A DNA stretch of 64,000 nucleotides from the NCBI RefSeq assembly GCF_000294655.1, contig NZ_CAHP01000001.1, forward strand, positions 266,315-330,314, given 5' to 3'. The stretch is from Magnetospirillum molischianum DSM 120. GTDB lineage: Bacteria > Pseudomonadota > Alphaproteobacteria > Rhodospirillales > Magnetospirillaceae. Numbering within the stretch: the stretch's first letter is position 1; each line of letters begins with the position of its first letter. The notes beneath the pieces are model-generated. The model was not told the DNA's origin. It saw nothing but the letters and a program-made list of their open reading frames with translations, and searched no databases. Both the position numbers and the translations under genes were made by a program. Positions 38,219 through 46,756 of this stretch are shown in pieces.

Positions 38219-38731
38219 TTATTCGTCCTCGGCGATCGGTTCGAACTCACCATTGCTGTCGAGTTCAATCGGCACGCCGGGTTGAACCTTGGCGCTGCGG
38301 ATCGCCAGGGCGCTTTTTACGTGGCTGATATTGGGTGCGGCGGTCAGGCGGGTGGTTAGGAAGCGCTGGTAATCGTCCCAATCGTGGGCGACGATCTTCA
38401 GTAGAAAATCCATCTCGCCCGCCAGCATGTGGCACTCGCGTACCTCAGGCCAGGTGTTGGCAAGATCCTCGAATGCCTTGAGGTCGCTTTCAGCCTGACT
38501 GCTGAGTCCGACATGGGCGAAGATGGTGACATTATACCCCAGGGCCGCCGGATCAATGTCGGCGTGGTAACCCCGTACATATCCCGCCTCTTCCAAAGCC
38601 CGGACCCGCCTCAGGCAGGGCGGGGCCGATATTCCTGATCGTCGCGCCAGTTCGACGTTGGTCATCCGGCCGTCGGCTTGCAGATCGGCGAGAATTCGAC
38701 GATCAATGCGGTCGAGCTTGACCCGCTGCAT
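38219..38731 (-). CDS. Lrp/AsnC family transcriptional regulator
   Basis: The 170-residue protein has an N-terminal AsnC-type helix-turn-helix (LDRIDRRILADLQADGR, VELARRSGISAPPCLRRVRALEEAG) and a C-terminal RAM ligand-binding domain ending near VKSALAIRSAKV. Such proteins act as feast/famine or amino-acid-responsive regulators. The tail after residue 150 is acidic and longer than usual. The effector is unknown. It is convergent with the CRISPR array. Confidence 0.93.
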   Translation of the reverse strand: MQRVKLDRIDRRILADLQADGRMTNVELARRSGISAPPCLRRVRALEEAGYVRGYHADIDPAALGYNVTIFAHVGLSSQAESDLKAFEDLANTWPEVRECHMLAGEMDFLLKIVAHDWDDYQRFLTTRLTAAPNISHVKSALAIRSAKVQPGVPIELDSNGEFEPIAEDE

Positions 38732-38839
38732 AAAGAAACTCCAAAACCAAGGGTGCGCGAAATTATATTACAAAAGCTCACCCCAGCAAGCGCGAGTTTC
38801 TTCCTGCCCGTTTTTTTTGCAAAAAAACCGTTCCGCTGT

Positions 38840-39046
38840 TCAGGAGAGCACAATCTGATCGGCAGACCAGCGGCGAGCCAGCGGGTTACCGATATTGCTC
38901 CATTCCTCGAACCGGCGACGGGCGTCGGCCTCGGCGGATTTTCGGTTGAAACGGCCGTGATAGGTGACGCGCATGTCGGCCAATTCTCCCGCCGACGGCT
39001 GCCCGTCGACCGTGAAGCCGAAGCGCAGGAGGCGGCGGGAGGCCAT
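38840..39046 (-). CDS. Small uncharacterised ORF directly downstream of lexA
   Basis: A 68-residue basic frame starts 2 bases after the lexA stop, with GGAAG about nine bases upstream of its ATG. The C-terminal half (VTYHGRFNRKSAEADARRRFEEW) is a plausible charged helix. I do not recognise it. Tight packing behind lexA suggests co-transcription and possible SOS control, but the frame could be fortuitous. Confidence 0.45.
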   Translation of the reverse strand: MASRRLLRFGFTVDGQPSAGELADMRVTYHGRFNRKSAEADARRRFEEWSNIGNPLARRWSADQIVLS

Positions 39047-39048
39047 GG

Positions 39049-39753
39049 TCAGTACTTCCGCAGCAGGCCGACCAATCGTCCCTGGACCTTCACCCGATCG
39101 GGGGGGAATATCCGGGTTTCGTATTTTTTGTTGGCAGGCTCCAGAGCGATCGAAGCCCCCTTGCGACGGAGACGCTTTAAGGTCACTTCGATATCGTCAA
39201 CCAGGGCCACGACGATGGTTCCGGCCTCGGCGATCTCGCAACTGCGCACCACCACGACGTCTCCGTCGAGGATACCCGCGTCGATCATCGAATCCCCTTC
39301 GACGGTCAGGGCGTAATGGTTGCCGTTGCCCAACATCAGTCCAGGGACGTCGATGCTGCTGTTATGATCGCGTAGCGCCTCGATCGGGGTGCCAGCGGCG
39401 ATCTTGCCGTAAAGGGGAAGACTGATCGCGTCGGAGGGACCGGCGACCGCTGCTCCCGGCAGGATTTGTGAGAAGCTGCCCTTGATCACAGTCGGGGAAA
39501 AAGCCCTCGTCGGCGGCGGAAGCGGCTGGTCGGCTGCATTGTCGGGCATCCGCAGCACTTCGAGTGCGCGGGCGCGGTGGGCCAGACGACGGATGAACCC
39601 GCGTTCCTCTAGTCCGGTGATCAGGCGGTGGATGCCTGATTTCGATTTGAGATCAAGCGCGTCCTTCATTTCGTCGAATGACGGCGAAACTCCGGTCGCG
39701 CGCAGGCGCTGATCGATAAACATCAACAGTTCGTACTGCTTGCGGGTCAGCAT
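39049..39753 (-). CDS. lexA: LexA repressor
   Basis: LexA represses the SOS regulon and cleaves itself when RecA is activated. The 234-residue protein has the N-terminal winged helix ([30 protein letters not shown]), the cleavage site A120-G121, and the catalytic Ser155 (EGDSMIDAG) and Lys193 (EVTLKRL). The ATG at 39753 is eight bases from AAAGGA; the in-frame ATG at 39762 sits directly against that site. A matching SOS box lies upstream. Confidence 0.97.
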   Translation of the reverse strand: MLTRKQYELLMFIDQRLRATGVSPSFDEMKDALDLKSKSGIHRLITGLEERGFIRRLAHRARALEVLRMPDNAADQPLPPPTRAFSPTVIKGSFSQILPGAAVAGPSDAISLPLYGKIAAGTPIEALRDHNSSIDVPGLMLGNGNHYALTVEGDSMIDAGILDGDVVVVRSCEIAEAGTIVVALVDDIEVTLKRLRRKGASIALEPANKKYETRIFPPDRVKVQGRLVGLLRKY

Positions 39754-39811
39754 GCCGGGCATCCTTTCGCAGCGGCCGAAGCCGGAACAAAGACCAAACG
39801 GTCCCGGTTTC

Positions 39812-39826
39812 GTTCTATCCTCGTTC
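39812..39826. promoter_or_regulatory. LexA (SOS) box, GTTC-N7-GTTC
   Basis: GTTC at 39812-39815 and 39823-39826 are separated by exactly 7 bases, the direct-repeat operator of alphaproteobacterial LexA. It lies 59 bases upstream of lexA, so lexA is expected to be autoregulated. Confidence 0.85.
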
Positions 39827-39861
39827 CGGTTTTGCGTCAAGTACGCTCTCTGCGTCTGACC

Positions 39862-40683
39862 TCAGGCCAGAGAGGTGGCTCCAGCCCCGGCCAGCAGCAC
39901 CTTTAGCGCCTGCTCGACATCGGTCCGGCGCATCAGCGCTTCGCCGATCAGGAAGCGGCGCACTCCAAGCGCAGCCATGCGCTTCAGATCGCCCGGCCCT
40001 TCGAGTCCGCTTTCCGAGATCGCGATTTTACCTTCGGGCAGCAACGGAACCAGCCGCTCGCTGGTGGCGAGGTCGGTCTTCATGATCTTGAGGTCGCGAT
40101 TGTTGATGCCGATCAGCGGCGATTTCAGCTTCACCGCGCGGGCCATTTCGGCCTCGTCATGGACTTCGAGGATTACGTCCATGCCGTAGCCGAGGGCGAT
40201 TCCCTCCATTTGTTCCAGTTCGGCATCGGTCAGGGCGGCGACAATCAACAGGACGCAATCGGCTCCCAACGCGCGGGCTTCGACGATCTGGTACGGATCG
40301 ATCATGAAATCCTTGCGCAGTACCGGCAGATCGCAGGCCGAGCGCGCCGCGCCGAGATCGGCGTCGCTGCCCTGAAAGAACCGCTGATCGGTCAGCACCG
40401 AGAGGCAGGCGGCCCCACCGCGCTGATACGCGCGGGCCAACTGGGCCGGTTGGAAGTTAGGACGGATCACCCCGGCCGAAGGCGAGGCCTTCTTGATCTC
40501 GGCGATGATGCCATAGCCGATCTTGTCGATCTGGTGTTCCATCGACAGGGCAAAGCCCCGCGGCGGAGCCTGATCTTCGGCCCGCTTCAGCAATTCCTGT
40601 ATCGTGCGGCGGCCTTTTAATTCGGCAACCTGCTTGCGTTTCTCGGCGCAGATGCGGTCCAGGACGGTTGGGGTGTCGGACAT
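39862..40683 (-). CDS. trpC: Indole-3-glycerol phosphate synthase
   Basis: TrpC closes the indole ring in tryptophan synthesis. The 273-residue TIM-barrel protein shows IAEIKKASPSAGVIR (catalytic Lys), VLRKDFMIDPYQI, GINNRDLKIMKTDL and AISESGLEG. It lies 4 bases downstream of trpD and ends the trpGDC set. It is the monofunctional form, without a fused TrpF. Confidence 0.97.
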   Translation of the reverse strand: MSDTPTVLDRICAEKRKQVAELKGRRTIQELLKRAEDQAPPRGFALSMEHQIDKIGYGIIAEIKKASPSAGVIRPNFQPAQLARAYQRGGAACLSVLTDQRFFQGSDADLGAARSACDLPVLRKDFMIDPYQIVEARALGADCVLLIVAALTDAELEQMEGIALGYGMDVILEVHDEAEMARAVKLKSPLIGINNRDLKIMKTDLATSERLVPLLPEGKIAISESGLEGPGDLKRMAALGVRRFLIGEALMRRTDVEQALKVLLAGAGATSLA

Positions 40684-40687
40684 GGTA

Positions 40688-41737
40688 TCAGGAATTCCGG
40701 TTGGAGATGGTGATCATGCGGTCGAGGATTGCGGTGGCGGCGCGGCTGTCGATGGCCTGCTCGGCTTGTCGGGCGGCGGCGGCGAGGTCGGGGCTACGCC
40801 CGGCCACGACCAGCGCGGCGGCGGCGTTCAGTACGACGATATCGCGATAGGGGCCTTTTTCACCGGCCAGAACCGTCCTCAACGCGGCGGCGTTGACGGC
40901 TGCGTCACCGCCCTTCAGGTCGTCGGGCACGGCGCGGGCCAGCCCGGCCTGTTCCGGTGTCACGGTAAAGACCCGAACCTCACCGTTTTTGAACTCGGCC
41001 ACTGTCGAGGGGCCGGTCGTGGTCAGTTCATCCAGCCCATCCGAACCGTGTACCACCCAGGCATGTTCGGCTCCCAGGCGGCCCAGCACATGAGCCACCG
41101 GCTCGACCCACCGTTCGGCGAACACGCCCACCACCTGGCGGCGGGTTCCGGCGGGGTTGGCCAGCGGCCCCAGCAGATTGAAGATGGTGCGGGTGCCCAG
41201 TTCGACGCGGGGACCGCCGACATGACGCATCGCGTTGTGATGGCGTGGTGCCATCAGGAAGCCGATATTGTTGGTGTTGAGCGATTCCAGCACCAGCGAG
41301 ATATCAGCGTCGATCTTGATTCCCAGGGCGGTCAGCACATCGGCGGAACCCGATTTCGACGACAGTGCCCGGTTGCCGTGCTTGGCCACCGGCACGCCGC
41401 AGGCGGCGACCACAAAGGCGGCGGCGGTCGAGATATTATAGGTGCCGGACCCGTCGCCCCCGGTGCCGCAGGTGTCGATCGCCCCCGGTGGGGCTTCGAT
41501 GTGCAGCGCCTTTGAGCGCATGATCCGGGCCGCGCCGGTGATTTCCTCGACCGTCTCTCCCCGCACTCGCAGCGCCATCAGCAATCCGCCGATTTGCGCC
41601 GGGGTGGCGTCGCCCGACATGATGACTTCGAACACCGCCTCGGCCTCGGACTCAGACAGGGTCTGACCGGCACCAAGGCGGCCCAGGACATCCTTGATCA
41701 CGGCGGGGGCGGTGGGTGGAGTGGACTGAATGCTCAT
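40688..41737 (-). CDS. trpD: Anthranilate phosphoribosyltransferase
   Basis: TrpD attaches phosphoribose to anthranilate. The 349-residue protein has the PRPP-binding GTGGDGSGTYNIST segment and KHGNRALSSKSGSADVLTALG, and NLLGPLANPAG, all family hallmarks. The start overlaps the trpG stop (ATGA), so the pair is translationally coupled. Confidence 0.97.
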   Translation of the reverse strand: MSIQSTPPTAPAVIKDVLGRLGAGQTLSESEAEAVFEVIMSGDATPAQIGGLLMALRVRGETVEEITGAARIMRSKALHIEAPPGAIDTCGTGGDGSGTYNISTAAAFVVAACGVPVAKHGNRALSSKSGSADVLTALGIKIDADISLVLESLNTNNIGFLMAPRHHNAMRHVGGPRVELGTRTIFNLLGPLANPAGTRRQVVGVFAERWVEPVAHVLGRLGAEHAWVVHGSDGLDELTTTGPSTVAEFKNGEVRVFTVTPEQAGLARAVPDDLKGGDAAVNAAALRTVLAGEKGPYRDIVVLNAAAALVVAGRSPDLAAAARQAEQAIDSRAATAILDRMITISNRNS

Positions 41738-42348
41738 CAGGCGGCTGCCCCGTTGACAAGGGCGTGCGCGGGGCTGCCCGTTGAGAAATCGAGGAAATTG
41801 CGGATCATCTGGTGACCGTGTTCGGTCTCGATGCTTTCCGGGTGGAACTGAACCCCCCAGACCGGCAGCTCGCGGTGAGCCAGCCCCATCACCAGCCCAT
41901 CATCGGTCCAGGCCGAAATGTGCAGGCTGTCCGGGAAGGTTTCGCGCTCGACCACCAGCGAATGATAGCGGGTGGCGCGGAACGGTGACGGCAGACCGGC
42001 GAACACGCCGCTGCCGTCATGGCTGACCGCGCTGATTTTGCCGTGCAACGCCTGGGGGGCACGGATCACCTTGCCGCCAAAGGCCTGGCCGATCGACTGG
42101 TGCCCGAGACAGACACCGAACAGCGGCACCCGTCGGGCGGCGGCGGCGGCGATCAGGTCAAGACAGATGCCGGCGCGGTCGGGATCGCAGGGGCCGGGCG
42201 AGATCACGATGCCCTGGGGCTGCAACGCCAGCGCCTGCTCGACGGTCAGGACGTCGTTGCGCCGCACTTCGACGTCGGCACCCAGCTCGCCCAGATAATG
42301 CCAAAGGTTGTAGGTGAAGCTATCGTAATTATCGATCAGCAGGAACAT
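41737..42348 (-). CDS. trpG: Anthranilate synthase glutaminase component
   Basis: TrpG supplies ammonia to the TrpE subunit. The catalytic triad of the class I glutaminase is C80 (FGVCLGHQ), H169 and E171 (FHPESI). The family start [15 protein letters not shown] at 42348 gives 203 residues; an open frame extends further upstream but is not family-like. trpE is not in the window. In Rhodospirillales the protein often serves both tryptophan and p-aminobenzoate synthesis. Confidence 0.96.
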   Translation of the reverse strand: MFLLIDNYDSFTYNLWHYLGELGADVEVRRNDVLTVEQALALQPQGIVISPGPCDPDRAGICLDLIAAAAARRVPLFGVCLGHQSIGQAFGGKVIRAPQALHGKISAVSHDGSGVFAGLPSPFRATRYHSLVVERETFPDSLHISAWTDDGLVMGLAHRELPVWGVQFHPESIETEHGHQMIRNFLDFSTGSPAHALVNGAAA

Positions 42349-42530
42349 AGCCGGCACCCGCCCAAGTCCAAGGGGTTTGGTGGGCCGGCCCTCCCGGCAC
42401 GCGGCGGCACGAATCGGAACCGGTCCACAGATCAAATCAGTGGCGGCAGAATGCAGGGGCGCCCCCCCGCCCGTCAAGCAAGACAGGCGGAGAAATGGCG
42501 AAGAATGCTCTCCTTTGGTATAAGAGAACG

Positions 42531-43229
42531 ATGAAACCGACCGATCCGGAGCGGCAGCAGGCTCATGCTGCCCTTCTCGTTGCACACGACATCGCTGTCG
42601 CCGCCCTGGCTGGCGGGGTCGAAGCTATTCTGGCCGCTGTCGGGGCGTGTCATCAAAGCGCGGATCGTCTGTGGGGCGATGCCCGCGCCGCCGGTTCTGA
42701 TCCGGCCGCCGAAGCGGCCTGCGCCGCCGGTTGTGGCTGGTGCTGTCACCAGCCGGTCGAGGCTTCGACGGTCGAGGTTTTGGCGATCGCGGCCCGCTTG
42801 CGCATTCATCCCGATATCGCCGCTCTGCGGGCGCGGCTGGGCGCGTGGTCTGGCGGTCGGATCTGTCCGTTTCTTACAAATGGAACCTGCGCGATTTATT
42901 CGTTTCGGCCGCTGAAATGTCGCGGCCTTTATCAGCCCGATCCGCGCTGGTGCATGGCCACTTTCGCCAAGATCGATCCGCCCGAGGATGGTTCGCCAAT
43001 TTGCCACCGGGCCTTCACGTTGCCACGCACTCTCTTCGACGCGGTAGGGCAGGGGCTGACCCGGCCGTTGCATCGGGCCGGGCTGGATTGTGCCGCCCTT
43101 GACTTCGCTCCGGCGCTAAAGGCGGTTCTTGATCGCCCTGACGCGGCGGCGGCCTGGGCGCGGGGAGATGCGCTATTCCCGGATCGGGTCCGTTTCCATG
43201 GTTGGATCGAACGGGATTTCTCGCTTTAA
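42531..43229 (+). CDS. YkgJ-like cysteine-cluster protein
   Basis: The 232-residue protein carries the clustered cysteines of the YkgJ / UPF0153 family of putative zinc- or iron-chelating proteins: CAAGCGWCC near residue 65-75, CPFLTNGTC near 110-118 and PLKCRGLY near 128. The function is not established. An in-frame ATG at 42495 would add 12 residues and has GGCGGAG very close to it, so the start is uncertain. It is convergent with thiD. Confidence 0.72.
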   Translation: MKPTDPERQQAHAALLVAHDIAVAALAGGVEAILAAVGACHQSADRLWGDARAAGSDPAAEAACAAGCGWCCHQPVEASTVEVLAIAARLRIHPDIAALRARLGAWSGGRICPFLTNGTCAIYSFRPLKCRGLYQPDPRWCMATFAKIDPPEDGSPICHRAFTLPRTLFDAVGQGLTRPLHRAGLDCAALDFAPALKAVLDRPDAAAAWARGDALFPDRVRFHGWIERDFSL

Positions 43230-44032
43230 AAAGCCGATACTGTGTGGCCGTGATTGAGCGGGCCGTGGCCCCGGCCCAGACCGGGGGCAGTCTCGATGGC
43301 GCGGCGGACATAGGCGCGCCCTCGTTCGACCGCCGCGTCGAGTCCCAACCCTTGGGCCAGTCCGGTGGCGATCGCCGAGGCCAGGGTGCAGCCGGTGCCG
43401 TGAGTCGAATTTCCGGGCAACCTCCGACCGGAGAACACGCGCACTCCGTCGGAATCGGCCAGTAAGTCGATCAGGTCGTCGCCGTCCAGGTGCCCCCCCT
43501 TCAACAGGACGGCCTGCGATCCGAACCGCAGCAGCGCGCATGCCGCCGCCTCCATCGCCGCCGCGTCGGGAATCCGGCGGCCCAACAGCGCTTCGGCCTC
43601 GGGCAGGTTGGGAGTCAGCAGCCGGGCGCGTGGGAGCAGGCGGACGATCAGGGTCTCGACCGCCGCCGGGTCAAGTAAGGCCGCGCCACCCTTGGCGACC
43701 ATCACCGGATCGAGCACCAGGGGCACGTCCGGCACGCGGTCAAGCGAGTCGGCTACCGCCGCGATGATCGGGGCCGAGGCCAGCATCCCGGTTTTGATGC
43801 AATCCGCGCCGATATCGTCGATCACCAGATCGATTTGACGTTGGACGAAGGCGGGCGGTACCGCTTCGACCGCAAAGACCCCCATCGTGTTCTGGGCGGT
43901 CAGGGCGGTGATGGCGCTGGCGCCATAGCCTCCCAGGCAGGTGACGGTTTTCAGGTCGGCCTGAATTCCCGCGCCGCCACCGGAATCCGATCCGGCGACG
44001 ATCAGTACCCGTCCGGTCTGGAGTCGCGTCAT
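43226..44032 (-). CDS. thiD: Hydroxymethylpyrimidine/phosphomethylpyrimidine kinase
   Basis: ThiD phosphorylates HMP and HMP-P for thiamine synthesis. The 268-residue ribokinase-fold protein has AGSDSGGGAGIQADLKT at the N-terminus, LDPVMVAKGGAALL, and the catalytic HGTGCTLASAIA near 215. The ATG at 44032 matches the family start; upstream in-frame ATGs exist. No THI-box was recognised upstream. Confidence 0.95.
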   Translation of the reverse strand: MTRLQTGRVLIVAGSDSGGGAGIQADLKTVTCLGGYGASAITALTAQNTMGVFAVEAVPPAFVQRQIDLVIDDIGADCIKTGMLASAPIIAAVADSLDRVPDVPLVLDPVMVAKGGAALLDPAAVETLIVRLLPRARLLTPNLPEAEALLGRRIPDAAAMEAAACALLRFGSQAVLLKGGHLDGDDLIDLLADSDGVRVFSGRRLPGNSTHGTGCTLASAIATGLAQGLGLDAAVERGRAYVRRAIETAPGLGRGHGPLNHGHTVSAF

Positions 44033-44248
44033 CGTCAGCTCTCCGATCACTCTTGCATTTCCCTCTGGGTACTTCATTTCCGCGCCCTTTGCCAGCCGTG
44101 GCCACCCGGTTTGAACGGCGGTTTTACCACCCCTGCCGCATTTCCGTTTGCCGCGCCGAAGCAAACGCGGTACATCGGCAGTTACCCGACCGTCGGGTGA
44201 CCGGGCGGCCCTGTCCGGCTGCCCCTGTTCCAGGTTGCGACACCGCCG

Positions 44249-45388
44249 ATGACTGATTTTGCCCACCGGGCCCTGTTGCCCGCCGGTCTGCGTGACATGT
44301 TGTCTCCCGACGCCGCCCACGAGGCGGGCGTGGTCGAACGGCTGATGCGCCTGTTCGCCGCCCAAGGCTATGACCGGGTTAAGCCGCCGCTGATCGAGTT
44401 CGAGGAAAGCCTGCTCGACGGTCCAGCCGCTGCCGCCTCGGCTCAGACCTTCCGGGTGATGGACCCGCAGAGCCAGAAGATCATGGGGCTGCGTGCCGAT
44501 ATGACGCCGCAGGTTGCCCGTATCGCCACCACCCGGCTGGCGCGGGCACCTCGTCCGCTCCGTCTGTCCTATTCCGGGCAAGTGCTACGGGTCAAAGGCA
44601 GCCAGTTGCGCGCCGACCGCCAGTTTGCCCAGGCCGGGGTCGAGTTGATCGGTTCGGACGCCGCCGCCGCCGATGCCGAGGTGCTGGTCCTGATCGGCTC
44701 CGCCTTGTTCGAACTTGGCGTCGAGGGCGTGACGGTCGATCTGTCCCTGCCGACCCTGGTTCCCGCGTTGTTCGCCGCGCTGGGGGTGGAGGGTGAGATT
44801 GCCGAGCGTCTGCGCGCGGCTCTCGATCATAAGGATTCCGCGACCGTCGCCGAAATCGGTGGTGCCGGTGCCGACCTGCTTCAGTCTCTGATTGCCGCCG
44901 CTGGTCCCGCCGACCGAGCCGTGGCCGCGTTGCAGGCGCTGCCGCTGCCGCCCGCCGCCGCTGTCGAGCGGGAGCGGCTGGCACAGGTCGTCGCCTGCGT
45001 CCGCGCCGGTCTGCCCGACCTGCCCCTGACTGTCGATCCGGTCGAGAATCGGGGCTTCGAATATCATTCCGGTGTCGGATTCACTCTGTATGCCCGCAAT
45101 CTCGGGGCCGAACTGGGGCGGGGCGGCCGCTATCTCGCTGGCGGGTTAGAGCCTGCGGTGGGCGCCACCCTGTTCATGGACTCGGTGCTGGCGGCGCTGC
45201 CTGCCCCCCGTGTCCCCGGACGTGTGTTCGTTCCGGCGGGAACGTCTCGGGCCAAGATTCGGGAATTGCATGACCAGGGATGGGTAACCGTCGCCGGGTT
45301 GGACGACGGCGCCGACGTGGCGGCCGAAGCGCACCGTCTGGGCTGTAGCCACTGGCTCGGTTCCGACGGACTTATCGACGTACTTTAG
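44249..45388 (+). CDS. hisZ: ATP phosphoribosyltransferase regulatory subunit HisZ
   Basis: HisZ is a catalytically inactive histidyl-tRNA synthetase homologue that forms the active complex with the short form of HisG at the first step of histidine synthesis. The 379-residue protein has the class II synthetase-like segments [24 protein letters not shown] and [10 protein letters not shown] and lacks an anticodon-binding domain, unlike HisS. hisG is not in the window. purA follows after 16 bases, a common alphaproteobacterial pairing. Confidence 0.93.
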   Translation: MTDFAHRALLPAGLRDMLSPDAAHEAGVVERLMRLFAAQGYDRVKPPLIEFEESLLDGPAAAASAQTFRVMDPQSQKIMGLRADMTPQVARIATTRLARAPRPLRLSYSGQVLRVKGSQLRADRQFAQAGVELIGSDAAAADAEVLVLIGSALFELGVEGVTVDLSLPTLVPALFAALGVEGEIAERLRAALDHKDSATVAEIGGAGADLLQSLIAAAGPADRAVAALQALPLPPAAAVERERLAQVVACVRAGLPDLPLTVDPVENRGFEYHSGVGFTLYARNLGAELGRGGRYLAGGLEPAVGATLFMDSVLAALPAPRVPGRVFVPAGTSRAKIRELHDQGWVTVAGLDDGADVAAEAHRLGCSHWLGSDGLIDVL

Positions 45389-45404
45389 CAAGGCAGGGAC
45401 AAGA

Positions 45405-46694
45405 ATGGCGAACGTCGCGGTAGTCGGCGCCCAATGGGGCGACGAGGGCAAGGGCAAGGTCGTCGACTGGCTGTCCGAGCGTGCCGACGTGGTGGTGCGG
45501 TTCCAGGGGGGCCATAATGCCGGGCATACCCTGGTCATCAACGGCGTCACCTACAAGCTGTCGCTGCTGCCCTCCGGTGTGGTCCGGGGCAAGCTCAGTC
45601 TGATCGGCAACGGCGTTGTGGTCGATCCGTGGGCGCTGCTCGATGAAATCGACCGCCTCTGTGCCCAGGGCGTCGCGATCACTCCCGACGTGCTGAAGGT
45701 TGCGGAGAACGCCTGTCTGATTCTGCCGCTGCATGCCCAGATCGACCGCGCCCGCGAGGAAGCCAGCGGTGCCGCCAAGATCGGCACCACCGGCCGCGGC
45801 ATCGGCCCCGCTTACGAGGACCGGGTTGGCCGTCGTGCCATCCGCGTTTGCGACCTGAATTGCCGTGCGACGCTGGAAGCGCGGATCGAAGGCTTGTTGC
45901 GCCACCACAACGCGCTGCTGCGTGGGTTGGGAGCCGCCGAGATCGACGGGCAGGATTTACTCGAAAAGCTGCTGGCGGTCGCGCCGCGCATTCTGCCTTA
46001 TGCCGATGTGGTGTGGCAGCGTCTGGACGAACTGCGTCATACTCGCAAGCGGGTTCTGTTCGAGGGTGCGCAGGGAGCGATGCTTGACGTCGATCACGGC
46101 ACCTATCCCTTCGTCACATCTTCCTCAACAGTGTCGGGCAATGCCGGGACCGGTTCGGGCGTTGGGCCGGGGCAGGTCGGCTATGTGCTGGGGATCTGCA
46201 AGGCCTACACCACCCGTGTCGGTGCGGGTCCGTTCCCGACCGAACTGTTCGACCCGATCGGCGAGCGGATCGGTGATCGCGGCCACGAATTCGGCACTGT
46301 TACCGGGCGGCGGCGGCGTTGCGGCTGGTTCGATGCGGTTCTGGTTCGTCAGGCGGTCAAGGTCGGCGGCATCGACGGCATCGCCCTGACCAAGCTGGAC
46401 GTGTTGGACGGTTTCGAGGAATTGAAGATCTGCATCGGCTATCGTCTGGGCGATAAGGTGCTGCGTCACCTGCCGGCCTCGATGGCCGAACAGCCGCTGG
46501 TCGAGCCGATCTACGAATCCCTGCCGGGGTGGAGCGAAAGCACACGCGGCGCTCGTTCGTGGAAGGATCTTCCCGCCAGCGCGATCAAGTACATCCGTCG
46601 GATCGAGGAACTGATCGAGGCTCCGGTGGCGCTGCTCTCGACCAGTCCCGAACGCGAGGACACCATCCTGGTCCAGGATCCGTTCTCAACGTGA
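45405..46694 (+). CDS. purA: Adenylosuccinate synthetase
   Basis: PurA condenses IMP and aspartate using GTP in AMP synthesis. The 429-residue protein has the GTP-binding GDEGKGK (12-18, catalytic D13) and catalytic H41 in GGHNAGHT, with the [13 protein letters not shown] and [22 protein letters not shown] segments. It probably shares a transcript with hisZ. Confidence 0.97.
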   Translation: MANVAVVGAQWGDEGKGKVVDWLSERADVVVRFQGGHNAGHTLVINGVTYKLSLLPSGVVRGKLSLIGNGVVVDPWALLDEIDRLCAQGVAITPDVLKVAENACLILPLHAQIDRAREEASGAAKIGTTGRGIGPAYEDRVGRRAIRVCDLNCRATLEARIEGLLRHHNALLRGLGAAEIDGQDLLEKLLAVAPRILPYADVVWQRLDELRHTRKRVLFEGAQGAMLDVDHGTYPFVTSSSTVSGNAGTGSGVGPGQVGYVLGICKAYTTRVGAGPFPTELFDPIGERIGDRGHEFGTVTGRRRRCGWFDAVLVRQAVKVGGIDGIALTKLDVLDGFEELKICIGYRLGDKVLRHLPASMAEQPLVEPIYESLPGWSESTRGARSWKDLPASAIKYIRRIEELIEAPVALLSTSPEREDTILVQDPFST

Positions 46695-46723
46695 TTGTCG
46701 GGTGAGCCGTCTCTCCATAACGT
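46695..46723 (+). promoter_or_regulatory. Putative promoter of the pseudokinase gene
   Basis: TTGTCG (46695-46700) and TAACGT (46718-46723) are 17 bases apart in the short gap after purA, about 34 bases before the ATG at 46757. Confidence 0.45.
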
Positions 46724-46756
46724 GTATAAGGAACCGATGGCAATCGGGTGGGAGCG

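Noticed and set aside
38800..38835. T8-GC-A7 palindrome read as an intrinsic terminator for the lexA strand
   Set aside because: No GC-rich stem precedes the T run on the minus strand; it is a simple AT palindrome in the gap upstream of the Lrp-type gene.
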